NCBI RefSeq assembly: GCF_021278025.1
Contig: NZ_JAIBHJ010000019.1
Location: forward strand, 1-64,000
DNA length: 64,000 bases
Source: Motilimonas sp. E26
Lineage (GTDB): Bacteria; Pseudomonadota; Gammaproteobacteria; Enterobacterales; CBDFNC01
Reading direction: 5' to 3'
Shown here: positions 1-7,089 of the stretch, piece after piece
How the letters are laid out: the number at the start of each line of letters is the position of its first letter
Position numbering within the stretch: position 1 is the stretch's first letter
Program-made: the position numbers and the translations under genes
Notes under the pieces: generated by a model
Database searches by the model: none
What the model saw: only the letters and a program-made list of their open reading frames with translations
Told to the model about the DNA's origin: nothing

Positions 1-155
1 TTGACATATTGATACCTGCTTAGTTACGGTGATCTTATCACCTCTAATCAGGTGGCCAAAATAGTTGTACCACTACAATAATTACAAAGTTGAAAGTGTA
101 ATGGCTAATTCCGCCAGAACAGCCAGTGTTTCTTTTCGGCAGTTGATCAGGGAAT

Positions 156-566
156 TTAATTGATGTAGTTCCGTTTCACGGACGCAAGCACTTCATTCAA
201 AAGTGGGTTCTTCTCCGATGCTTCTATATTAATAACATGAAGCAAGCCTTTTAGATAACTAAGTTGCTTTTCTAACTGTTCGTTATCACGTTGAAGTCCC
301 TCAATTCGAGTGACAAGCTCGGCTTGTTTTAAGGTAATATTAGGATTCGTCGTCACCGATTTTGGGACCCCTCTTAACCGGCGTTTTGCATCAGTAAATC
401 CCGCTTTAATTGAACCGTATGTGTTAAGGGTTTGCCTTGTCGTATTAATGTTGAATTTGTCTTTGACGCTTACAACAAGCAAGTCCCAAGTAAGCTTGCC
501 ATTCCAAGAACTAAGTGTTTTTTCAATATTTCGGACATCTGTCATGCTTAAGATCGGTTTAGCCAT
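156..566 (-). CDS. Small coiled-coil accessory protein of the recombinase module (GmtX/TnpC-like candidate)
   Basis: A 136-residue protein with no catalytic motif. It is rich in charged residues and has a leucine/glutamine-rich heptad-like stretch at about residues 80-110 (ELVTRIEGLQRDNEQLEKQL), likely a coiled coil. The N-terminal half, with a helix-turn-helix-like NTTRQTLNTYGSI segment, could bind DNA. It is the last gene of the recombinase set, and its ATG overlaps the stop of the upstream gene (TAATG). I chose this ATG over the in-frame GTG at 581 because a GGAG lies 9 nt upstream and the N-terminus (MAKPILS) looks natural. By position and size it matches TnpC of Tn554 or GmtX of gamma-mobile-trio elements. 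The role, perhaps directing the recombinases, is inferred from that context only. Confidence 0.6.
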   Translation of the reverse strand: MAKPILSMTDVRNIEKTLSSWNGKLTWDLLVVSVKDKFNINTTRQTLNTYGSIKAGFTDAKRRLRGVPKSVTTNPNITLKQAELVTRIEGLQRDNEQLEKQLSYLKGLLHVINIEASEKNPLLNEVLASVKRNYIN

Positions 567-2803
567 TACAAATGGCTCCACAAATCGTCTATAAAGGTTT
601 TCATTTCTATGTCTCTATCTGTCGGTTCTGGCTTATAGTTAAGCAGTTTTAAACCGGCTTGTATATTTTCGTCCATAATATCTAGCCGAAGTTGTTTGTG
701 CGATATTCTTTGTTTTTTTAAATCTGCAATACGAATTTGTTGATTATCAGTTATTACCCTAATTATTGAGCCAGCATCAATGCTTTTATCCTCCAATGTT
801 TCAATCAGTTGCTCAAGTAAATAAACATTTGCTTTGTGCATCTTAAACCAATTTCTTGCATTCTCATTATTCCTTTTAGGAGATAAAAGGTGATTATCTA
901 GACGCTCACATTGTATCTCATAATCTTCTTTTAAAACCTTAATACCAACCTCATCGTGTGCAATATGACACGAGTGCTCACAAAAAGTACATTGAGTCTC
1001 AAATTTAGACAGGTACTGACAGGGAGAGAAACGCAAATCTTTACTGCAAAAGCCAACAGAAGTGCGGCTCGTCGAACCTGATATCCCCCCTCTAGCATTA
1101 GCAAACTCTACTTCACTACTCACCTTAATGTTGTCTAGTTTAACTTGCTCAGTAAGCATGGGAATGCGAGCAAGTTTGTCTTCATCTTCTTCATGAATAT
1201 AATGAAGCAAATGTTTAGAATCATGTCGACCTGACCATATATTTAAAATATAGTCAGGAATCCCATTGATATAGCCATGATGATTCATGTAATGCCGAAG
1301 CATATGCGGGGTAACCTTCAAACGAGCTGAGAAACCAAAGTCCTTAAGAAGCTCCCCTCTTGTTAGCTTTCTTTTGATAAGACCCTCTATAGTACTGGCA
1401 GATACAAGCTGGTAAAAACCACCTTCCCTACCAATAGATGCACCATTAAAACACCACATTGCGCTTGTGATGTGCCTCTTATTTCTACCATCTCCCATAG
1501 ATAGGTATGGAAAGCTCGCCCATGTTTTTGTAAATGCTTGAAAGGTCGATAGTTGAAGTTCTTTGATAGAATGAAATTGGCCATAGTAACTGTTTCCATA
1601 TACAAAGATTTTGGCTTGCGGACTTAGCCTTGAAAATCCAAGCAATTCACCAACTCCCGAATCGCCACTACAATATACCCTAAAGTTCTTGTCCAGCATT
1701 GAAATGTGAATATTTGACTTCTGCTTCTCTCTACCTTTGATATTAAGCTGAAAATTTTCACTTTCATAAAAACCCAAGAGATAACCAAGCTGAATAAAGC
1801 TTGGGATACTAGTAAGTGAGAGCTTAGTCTTAATTAGACGCTTTTTAACCGTGGCATTCATTGCTGGGAATAACATTTTTATAGTACTGTCTTGGTTCAC
1901 CCAAAATTCAGCTAAAATTCGATAAGGATATGTGACTGAATCAAAGTACTCGATACCTCGATTGATCTGCTCAACCATCCAACCACCAATGTGATTTTCG
2001 TTATCTTTATATTTCTTACTTCCCTGCCAAATAAGAGAATATAAATTATGGCTCTTATCATCTTTTTTTATTACTTCAAATTTTAAAAGATTCTGCCTTT
2101 GTAAGGTTATTATTTCGGCACACATTCGATTTGGAGAAGCCAAGCAAAGTGCTGAGTACATAGAGGCTATAGCATTGGCTTGTTTTGAGTTAGCAGATAT
2201 ATTCCATAAAGCCTTATTCTCGGGGATAGTTTGACAAAATATATCTCCTAGCGCAATTATACTAGAAACTTCTGGGAGCTTCTCTTTTATCCGCTTTGCG
2301 CCGTCATACGTATCCCAAATAGCTAACTCTTGGGTGCGAATACCTTCACAATATTGCTTACTTACACACCAACTAATGAAGTCATTAAAGCGAACAAGAT
2401 TGGTACTTTTCTCTACATCAATAAATTCTAAGTATTTACTTTGAGTTAGCTCATGTATTAGGTAAGGTTTCAAAGTCAGAATTGATAGTGCTCTTTGCGC
2501 GATACTTTTAGCAGAAGAGATAGTGCTAGATGATAGTTTATAATTAAGATAGAGGGCAAACACCATTTTTGTTTCTCTTGGAAGCAACCAAGCTTCCTTC
2601 AAAGGTGTTCGACGAGATATCATCATGTTAGCCTTGTGTTTATTCGCAAAAATTAAATACTCGGACTTATCTTGAAAAGGTTTTATTTCTAATTTATCAC
2701 TCACCACTAAAGGGAAGGAGCTATCATCATGATTTTTTAACCGAGGGTCCCATTTTTCTACCTCAAAATCATTAATCATTCTATTCAGGTACATATTAAT
2801 CAT
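566..2803 (-). CDS. Large tyrosine recombinase, third of the module (GmtZ/TnpB-like candidate)
   Basis: A 745-residue divergent tyrosine recombinase. Catalytic-box signals are an Arg near residue 224 (SPNRMCAEIITL), an HxxRH box near residue 501 (TPHMLRHYMNH), a WSGRH box, and a Tyr near 535 (LLHYIHEED). C-terminal to the catalytic domain is a Cys/His cluster near residues 590-610 (CQYL...CTFCEHSCH) that looks like a zinc-binding knuckle. The long N-terminal region would hold the core-binding domain. It starts 8 nt inside the upstream recombinase gene and ends overlapping the small fourth gene, so all are probably co-translated. Size and zinc tail resemble large Tn554 TnpB or gamma-mobile-trio integrases; the exact family is uncertain. 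Confidence 0.75.
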   Translation of the reverse strand: MINMYLNRMINDFEVEKWDPRLKNHDDSSFPLVVSDKLEIKPFQDKSEYLIFANKHKANMMISRRTPLKEAWLLPRETKMVFALYLNYKLSSSTISSAKSIAQRALSILTLKPYLIHELTQSKYLEFIDVEKSTNLVRFNDFISWCVSKQYCEGIRTQELAIWDTYDGAKRIKEKLPEVSSIIALGDIFCQTIPENKALWNISANSKQANAIASMYSALCLASPNRMCAEIITLQRQNLLKFEVIKKDDKSHNLYSLIWQGSKKYKDNENHIGGWMVEQINRGIEYFDSVTYPYRILAEFWVNQDSTIKMLFPAMNATVKKRLIKTKLSLTSIPSFIQLGYLLGFYESENFQLNIKGREKQKSNIHISMLDKNFRVYCSGDSGVGELLGFSRLSPQAKIFVYGNSYYGQFHSIKELQLSTFQAFTKTWASFPYLSMGDGRNKRHITSAMWCFNGASIGREGGFYQLVSASTIEGLIKRKLTRGELLKDFGFSARLKVTPHMLRHYMNHHGYINGIPDYILNIWSGRHDSKHLLHYIHEEDEDKLARIPMLTEQVKLDNIKVSSEVEFANARGGISGSTSRTSVGFCSKDLRFSPCQYLSKFETQCTFCEHSCHIAHDEVGIKVLKEDYEIQCERLDNHLLSPKRNNENARNWFKMHKANVYLLEQLIETLEDKSIDAGSIIRVITDNQQIRIADLKKQRISHKQLRLDIMDENIQAGLKLLNYKPEPTDRDIEMKTFIDDLWSHL

Positions 2804-4508
2804 GGGTGCCTATCTCCATTAATTGATACTTACGCTGCTCACATTTAATGATAGTAATATCTATATATTCAATAGCTTTCGCCAAACGTTTAAGAGAATC
2901 CTCTGACTGACCATTATTGATATTAAACTTGTATTTTTTTATTGCTTTATCACGCTCTGATGTATGATCTGCATCAACGAAAGCATTGAAGTTATCACAA
3001 CCATAACAACTTAATGGTACGGGGAGAACTTCTCTACAGCCAGTACAGCGAGAACTTTTTTCATGAGAGCCAAAAGAATCACCGTATTCATTAAATGCCA
3101 AGTCGTCATCTTCATACATTTGGTCTTGAATACGAACCTTACCAAAGCTTGAAAGGGCAGCATTTTTCCCTAGTATTTCATCTACCAAAATGCGCTCTTC
3201 AGGCGACATATCAACATACATTCTTACTGAATTCACTGATACTCCTGTGATAGCAGCAAGTGTATGCACATCCACACCTTCTCTCGCCATAGATGTAAGA
3301 ACTGTATGTCGGATTCGATTATTTCCAGAAACCCTTGCAGGATCTGGCACTCGATCAGAAAAATAGATTGGTCTTAATATATTTTCTGCAGCTATTTGGG
3401 ATAATGTAATTAGAGAATTAACATCCGAATGCCCAGCAAGCGTATCAAAACTAAGATACTGTAAAATATCACATTTACTTCCAAATCGCTTTGAACTAAC
3501 GAGGGCTGTGTACGATGGAAATATGGGATATTTCTTAAATAAGTCTTTTGTCTCTGATGGAGACAGGGTTATACCAACTTCCTTGAGACGGTGTATTTGT
3601 TCTAGAAAAAGCTTGGAGCTGTATTTCAAAATGAGCAGGCTGTTTTGGCGATTTAAGAGGTGTAAATCTGTATCCAAGTCAGAACGAGGGGGTAAACCAG
3701 TTTTGGCTCGGTAAGTTTGGAGCTTAAGTTCATCGTAATCCATCAGAATAGTTGAATTACTGCTGCCCCACCCTACAAACTCACCGTCACTTGTTCTAAA
3801 GTCGCCCATTTTTATTTGAGCCAACTGGACAGGCCTTCTGAGAATGGAGAGCATCAAGATCCATAGCATCCCGCCCATTAAAAAGCCAACACTGGAATTT
3901 TTATTTTTCGCATAAAACGGACGTGGTTTATCCAGCTCTTGATGCATTTTTTGGATCAGCATACGAGCCCCTTCAAAAAGAGAATCGAACTCAGCAGGTG
4001 TATGTGCTCCCTTTGCGGAGTCTAAATGTCTCCTTTTAGCATTTCTTCCTCCCAAGTTTTGGCAATGATTTAGATAGAAAGCATTGAAGACTTGGCTTTT
4101 AAATTCATTAGCGGCATTAATAAATGCTTTGATAGAGTACTTAATAGCACCTTTATAACTATCTGGAACATATATTTTAAAAGCTTTATCAAAGCTACTT
4201 GCGGTAAAGGTATTAGGTCTTTCCTTGAAAATAGCAATAAGCCCCCAGATCGTTTTTTCTAGACCCTTTTGGGACAAATGCTGTGCTCTGAATGCCAGTA
4301 GAGAAATTATGTCCTCTTTTTGTTCTTTCGATAAATTAGATTCATGGATAAAACGTAAATTCATTCTCCATTTAATATCAAGCTGCCATTCCTGAGCAGC
4401 AGGAATGAACTCGAAAGCTTTGTTCTTAGCCGTTCTTGTAAGATAAAGGTCTTTTCTGTAATTTAATGCGTTAATTAAAGCCATTTTCTTTCTCATCAAA
4501 TAGATCAT
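2796..4508 (-). CDS. Tyrosine recombinase/integrase, second of the module
   Basis: A 570-residue recombinase. The Arg of box I is in LSILRRPVQLAQIK (about residue 224), box II is RIRHTVLTSMAREG (about 398) and the putative nucleophile is Tyr in SVRMYVDMSPEE (about 429). The canonical HxxR is degenerate (RxRH), so activity should not be assumed. A Cys cluster follows (CTGCREV...CYGCDNF, about 486-503), similar in placement to the one in the third recombinase. The start at 4508 has AAGG 8 nt upstream and overlaps the preceding gene by 38 nt; ATGs at 4496 and 4484 are alternatives. The three-in-a-row arrangement suggests the proteins act together as a hetero-complex on element ends, which is inference. 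Confidence 0.72.
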   Translation of the reverse strand: MIYLMRKKMALINALNYRKDLYLTRTAKNKAFEFIPAAQEWQLDIKWRMNLRFIHESNLSKEQKEDIISLLAFRAQHLSQKGLEKTIWGLIAIFKERPNTFTASSFDKAFKIYVPDSYKGAIKYSIKAFINAANEFKSQVFNAFYLNHCQNLGGRNAKRRHLDSAKGAHTPAEFDSLFEGARMLIQKMHQELDKPRPFYAKNKNSSVGFLMGGMLWILMLSILRRPVQLAQIKMGDFRTSDGEFVGWGSSNSTILMDYDELKLQTYRAKTGLPPRSDLDTDLHLLNRQNSLLILKYSSKLFLEQIHRLKEVGITLSPSETKDLFKKYPIFPSYTALVSSKRFGSKCDILQYLSFDTLAGHSDVNSLITLSQIAAENILRPIYFSDRVPDPARVSGNNRIRHTVLTSMAREGVDVHTLAAITGVSVNSVRMYVDMSPEERILVDEILGKNAALSSFGKVRIQDQMYEDDDLAFNEYGDSFGSHEKSSRCTGCREVLPVPLSCYGCDNFNAFVDADHTSERDKAIKKYKFNINNGQSEDSLKRLAKAIEYIDITIIKCEQRKYQLMEIGTHD

Positions 4509-5760
4509 TTTGAAAACCTTGCTTTATATTTCTTACTTGTCGAAGCCTATCGAACATATCATATACATCAGGCATGGTAGATTTAGCACTCCAAGCCATA
4601 ATATGCCTACGGAGCCTTTCAGTCTCAGTTTTTGATATTCCCGCATCTCGAGCTTTTTCACTAAAGTCCAAATTCCAGTAGTGCCTTATCATGTGTGGGG
4701 TTACATTGACGCTTCTTCCCAATTTATGTGTTATAGCAAGAGATAAGGTTTTAAAAATGTAATCAACGCCTGTTTTACTCAGTGGCTGTCCTGCCGTTTT
4801 TCCAGATTCTGAAATAAAAATATAATCGTGTTCTTCCGCTGACGGGTGCGTATTACGTGAAACGTTAATGTACCTTTTTAAATTATTCATTAATTGAGGT
4901 TCAATAGGCGCAGTAGTAGATTGTGTTTTTTGTGTAGGTCGGTGAAGTCTTGGATCATCAATATTAATGCGATTTACAATTGCAATAAACTCAATATTCT
5001 CATCATGTAAATCCAACGTTTTAGCTTGTAATAAGGCTCCTTTACGCATTCCTGTACAGAAAAACGTATCGAGAATTAATCGGTTTCGACATTGGCTTCT
5101 AGGTCGAAAAGGATTCTCGGGGTGTCTTTCTTGGGTTATCTCGAAGATAGCGCGGATCACCTCTTCATCAAAGATAGGCTTATCAACATCAATAACTTTG
5201 TGTTTTTCAGTTTTTGCCTTTTTGATCTCAAGTGTAAAGCTCCTAATGGTACGGCTATAATTTTGAATTTTACCGGTAAAGGTATTGTGCAACCTCTTGT
5301 GCAAGTACTCGATAAAGTTTTTCATGGTCTTAATTCTAGCGGCAGCGGTCCCATTAGCTACTCTTTGAGCTTGAAATGTTGCACTTTTAAAGGCGGGAGA
5401 TAGTAGATCTTTTGATGAAAATGATAAAACCTTACATCTAGGCTCATTATCCTGTTGAATAATTGAAGCTTTTTTAAAGCAATGTCTTGAAAAGTCAGAT
5501 ACTTCGGACTCAGTGAGAAATTGCTCTGAAGCAACTCGCTTTACAAGATCTATCTGATGAGAAGTAAAATAATTCAAGCCTACGAGTAAGTGCTTCGCCT
5601 CCACAGTTTGCGATGTGATGGTATTGTGGCCTTTTTCTTTACTTATATATGTATTAGCCCAATTAATAACCTGACTTATGGTGATGGGTGAATGATCTTT
5701 ATCAATAAAACAGACATGCTGAACATTGTTTATAGCGACTTTATCTACTCTAAAATCCAT
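4471..5760 (-). CDS. Tyrosine recombinase, first of the module (GmtY/TnpA-like candidate)
   Basis: A 429-residue phage-integrase-fold protein with a complete catalytic set. Counted from the upstream in-frame GTG (subtract 4 for the ATG), these are Arg243 (FCTGMRKGALL), His360-x-x-Arg363 (TPHMIRHYWN), a His/Trp box (RRHIMAWS) and Tyr404 (PDVYDMFDRL). The N-terminal part should hold the SAM-like core-binding domain. It is the gene nearest the chromosome junction and leads the four-gene operon. Start: the ATG at 5760 is preferred; the GTG at 5772 is possible and neither has a strong ribosome site. It corresponds by position to the DNA-breaking-rejoining partner of Tn554 or gamma-mobile-trio sets. 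It is the best candidate for the strand-exchange enzyme. Confidence 0.78.
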   Translation of the reverse strand: MDFRVDKVAINNVQHVCFIDKDHSPITISQVINWANTYISKEKGHNTITSQTVEAKHLLVGLNYFTSHQIDLVKRVASEQFLTESEVSDFSRHCFKKASIIQQDNEPRCKVLSFSSKDLLSPAFKSATFQAQRVANGTAAARIKTMKNFIEYLHKRLHNTFTGKIQNYSRTIRSFTLEIKKAKTEKHKVIDVDKPIFDEEVIRAIFEITQERHPENPFRPRSQCRNRLILDTFFCTGMRKGALLQAKTLDLHDENIEFIAIVNRINIDDPRLHRPTQKTQSTTAPIEPQLMNNLKRYINVSRNTHPSAEEHDYIFISESGKTAGQPLSKTGVDYIFKTLSLAITHKLGRSVNVTPHMIRHYWNLDFSEKARDAGISKTETERLRRHIMAWSAKSTMPDVYDMFDRLRQVRNIKQGFQNDLFDEKENGFN

Positions 5761-5863
5761 TACAAAAAGCACCGTATGTTATGTATATTTAACAATTAGA
5801 CTACTTATTCTTTTTGTAAAGGTTAAAAAGTATAAATTTCTATTTCAATAGTCCCCTAATGCA
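5761..5863 (-). promoter_or_regulatory. Probable leader/end region of the recombinase operon
   Basis: This A+T-rich stretch of about 100 bp between the first recombinase and the broken chromosomal gene should contain the recombinase promoter and the terminal recombinase-binding site. CCGTATGTTATG at 5772-5783 recurs with one mismatch as CCGTATGTAATG at 5889-5900, and TTACAT (5875-5880) and ATGTAA (5893-5898) form an inverted repeat. These short repeats are the only att-like structure I could see; their role is inferred. Confidence 0.35.
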
Positions 5864-5983
5864 TTATTGCTTCTTTACATTATATTTCCCGTATGTAATG
5901 GTCTGCCCCGGTTTTTGTGTGGCTTTTGCTACTTGCATTGCTTCTGCAACCACTTCTGGGGAAGGGTTATTTCGTTTTGCCAT
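5864..5983 (-). pseudogene. DUF2956-like gene, 5' fragment truncated by the mobile element
   Basis: A 39-codon reading frame with a very good ribosome site (AAGGAG, then 6 nt, ATG). Its first 28 residues (MAKRNNPSPEVVAEAMQVAK, then ATQKPGQT) match my recollection of the DUF2956 N-terminus, whose family continues with a KEQTK-rich basic helix. Here the similarity stops right after PGQT and is replaced by ITYGKYNVKKQ and a stop. The intact family protein is around 100 residues, so this is a 5' remnant with intact promoter and ribosome site but a C-terminus supplied by foreign DNA. The break at 5890-5902 coincides with the outer edge of the recombinase module, which marks the integration site. 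The missing 3' part should lie at the far end of the element. Confidence 0.65.
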
Positions 5984-6565
5984 GTAAACTCCTTGGTTGG
6001 GGGTATTATCCAGAAGCCATGCGGGAACGCAAGATGCGCTTCCTCGGCTGTTAAAGCAAGTAAATGAACCAAGGCTAGGACTTTAAAAATGGTATCAACC
6101 TTATGATTACAGCGAAAGAGCAGGCTGCATAGTTAAAGATGTTATAGAAGATAATTTTTAAAATATTTTTAACTAAATTAAATCCGAAAAATTATTCGAA
6201 AACGTTGCATAAAAACTACATTCAATCGTGATTGATTGTCCATATTTGCGCCGAAGTGCTTGGCTTATTCAGTCCTAAAATATCGAAACTAATATTAGCT
6301 CAGACCAATTTGCAAAATATAATGCTTAAGCTTAGGTGATCACCCCATATTATTTGCCTCCCTGACACAATTAACGACGCTAAATAAATATTCATCATTA
6401 CACCATTAAGTGAAGTAAAAACAGCTAGTTAATGACTAAATTGAAAAAATTACAGCTTGCCAAAAGAAATTAAGTCATTAATATATCAAATCTAGTCACT
6501 GCGGCATCAAACCCACACTGGCTAGTACTTATTTTTTGAATTTATTGCTAACGAAAGGAGATCAC
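5984..6565. other. Intergenic region with no convincing gene
   Basis: This 580-bp A+T-rich gap separates the truncated DUF2956 gene (minus) from two small plus-strand genes and should hold both sets of promoters. The visible structures are two adjacent palindromes, GCTTAAGC (6324-6331) and GGTGATCACC (6335-6344). A plus-strand open frame at 5867-6067 overlaps the remnant gene and is its shadow. I see no tRNA-like fold. Confidence 0.4.
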
Positions 6566-6664
6566 ATGAATAAGCCTATGCATAACACCGTGCAGATCTC
6601 TACTCGTCTATCCGCAGGTATCGTCCGTCACCAAGGCGATCGAGCAGGTAAAACAACACAATAA
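6566..6664 (+). CDS. 32-residue putative small protein
   Basis: ATG at 6566 is preceded by an excellent Shine-Dalgarno (AAAGGAG, 5 nt spacing) and opens a 32-codon frame (MNKPMHNTVQISTRLSAGIV, then RHQGDRAGKTTQ). The peptide is basic, has no membrane segment, and is unknown to me. It lies 108 bp upstream of the 71-aa gene on the same strand, so the two may be co-transcribed. The main support is the ribosome site, so this is a candidate rather than a firm gene. Confidence 0.4.
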   Translation: MNKPMHNTVQISTRLSAGIVRHQGDRAGKTTQ

Positions 6665-6772
6665 ATTCACCACCTAATATATTTGAGGTCGTGGATAACA
6701 CGGCCCATTTAGTCCCTTCTATTGTGAGCTGTTTTTTCCATTGACCTCTTTAACTAAAAAGAGGATACACCC

Positions 6773-6988
6773 ATGGCTCAATCAATTTATTTAACCCTTG
6801 CTGATTTCTTTATTCAATTAGACACTAAACGAACCGTTAAAAAGCAGAAAAAAATTGAGGCTCTAAGCACGCAGCAACTGAGCGCTCATATTTTAAAAGA
6901 CATTGGTCTTGAACATGAAGCTCATCAGCGTGTCAATCACGGTGCTGATTTTGATCGCGCATTACATCGAATAAAGACAAACACGTAA
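6773..6988 (+). CDS. DUF1127-like small protein
   Basis: A 71-residue basic protein with an AAGAGG ribosome site and a strong terminator directly after its stop. The segment LSTQQLSAHILKDIGLEHE resembles the DUF1127 core, which ends in a conserved D-I-G-L motif; DUF1127 proteins are short, Arg-rich and in some bacteria modulate RNA or phosphate metabolism. Here Lys and Gln replace much of the usual Arg content, so membership is tentative. It forms a probable transcript with the 32-residue frame upstream. Confidence 0.6.
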   Translation: MAQSIYLTLADFFIQLDTKRTVKKQKKIEALSTQQLSAHILKDIGLEHEAHQRVNHGADFDRALHRIKTNT

Positions 6989-6993
6989 ACTAA

Positions 6994-7022
6994 GCGCGCT
7001 ACCCATTTGCTGGGTAGCGCGC
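6994..7022 (+). terminator. Strong hairpin after the DUF1127-like gene
   Basis: A perfect 12-bp stem, GCGCGCTACCCA (6994-7005) with TGGGTAGCGCGC (7011-7022), and a 5-nt loop, beginning 5 nt after the stop at 6988. The following tract is only weakly T-rich (CACTTTGTTC). It would also lie downstream of the convergent D-lactate dehydrogenase gene. Confidence 0.8.
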
Positions 7023-7089
7023 CACTTTGTTCAACCCTCACTTGTTTAATAGGGTTAACTCCCACAATATTTCTCGCCATTATGATCAC

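Larger units (their letters stand above)
1..5902 (-). mobile_element. Integrated element, recombinase end (gamma-mobile-trio / Tn554-like), continuing left of the window
   Basis: Three consecutive tyrosine-recombinase genes and a small coiled-coil gene, all on the minus strand and overlapping or nearly so, form one transcription unit that ends next to a broken DUF2956-like gene at 5864-5983. Reading order from the junction is a 429-aa recombinase, a 570-aa recombinase, a 745-aa recombinase and a 136-aa protein. A set of recombinases plus one short non-catalytic partner is typical of Tn554 (TnpA/B/C) and of gamma-mobile-trio elements (GmtY, GmtZ, GmtX), known as islands carrying phage-defence cargo. 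Assignment to either is from memory of the families and is inference. By eye the segment is more A+T-rich than the chromosome to its right. The right boundary is inferred from loss of family-like sequence in the broken gene near 5900; the left end and any cargo lie outside the window. Confidence 0.7.

Noticed and set aside
1-155. Possible gene or RNA at the left edge
   Set aside because: Only a 6-bp hairpin (GGTGAT/ATCACC at 28-42) is visible; the sequence is too short to judge.
1-5902. Prophage interpretation of the recombinase region
   Set aside because: No phage structural, repressor or lysis gene is visible, and three adjacent recombinases fit a transposon/island module better.
5867-6067. 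66-codon plus-strand open frame
   Set aside because: It lies antisense over the DUF2956-like remnant, has no ribosome site, and its Cys/Phe-rich translation is typical of a shadow frame.
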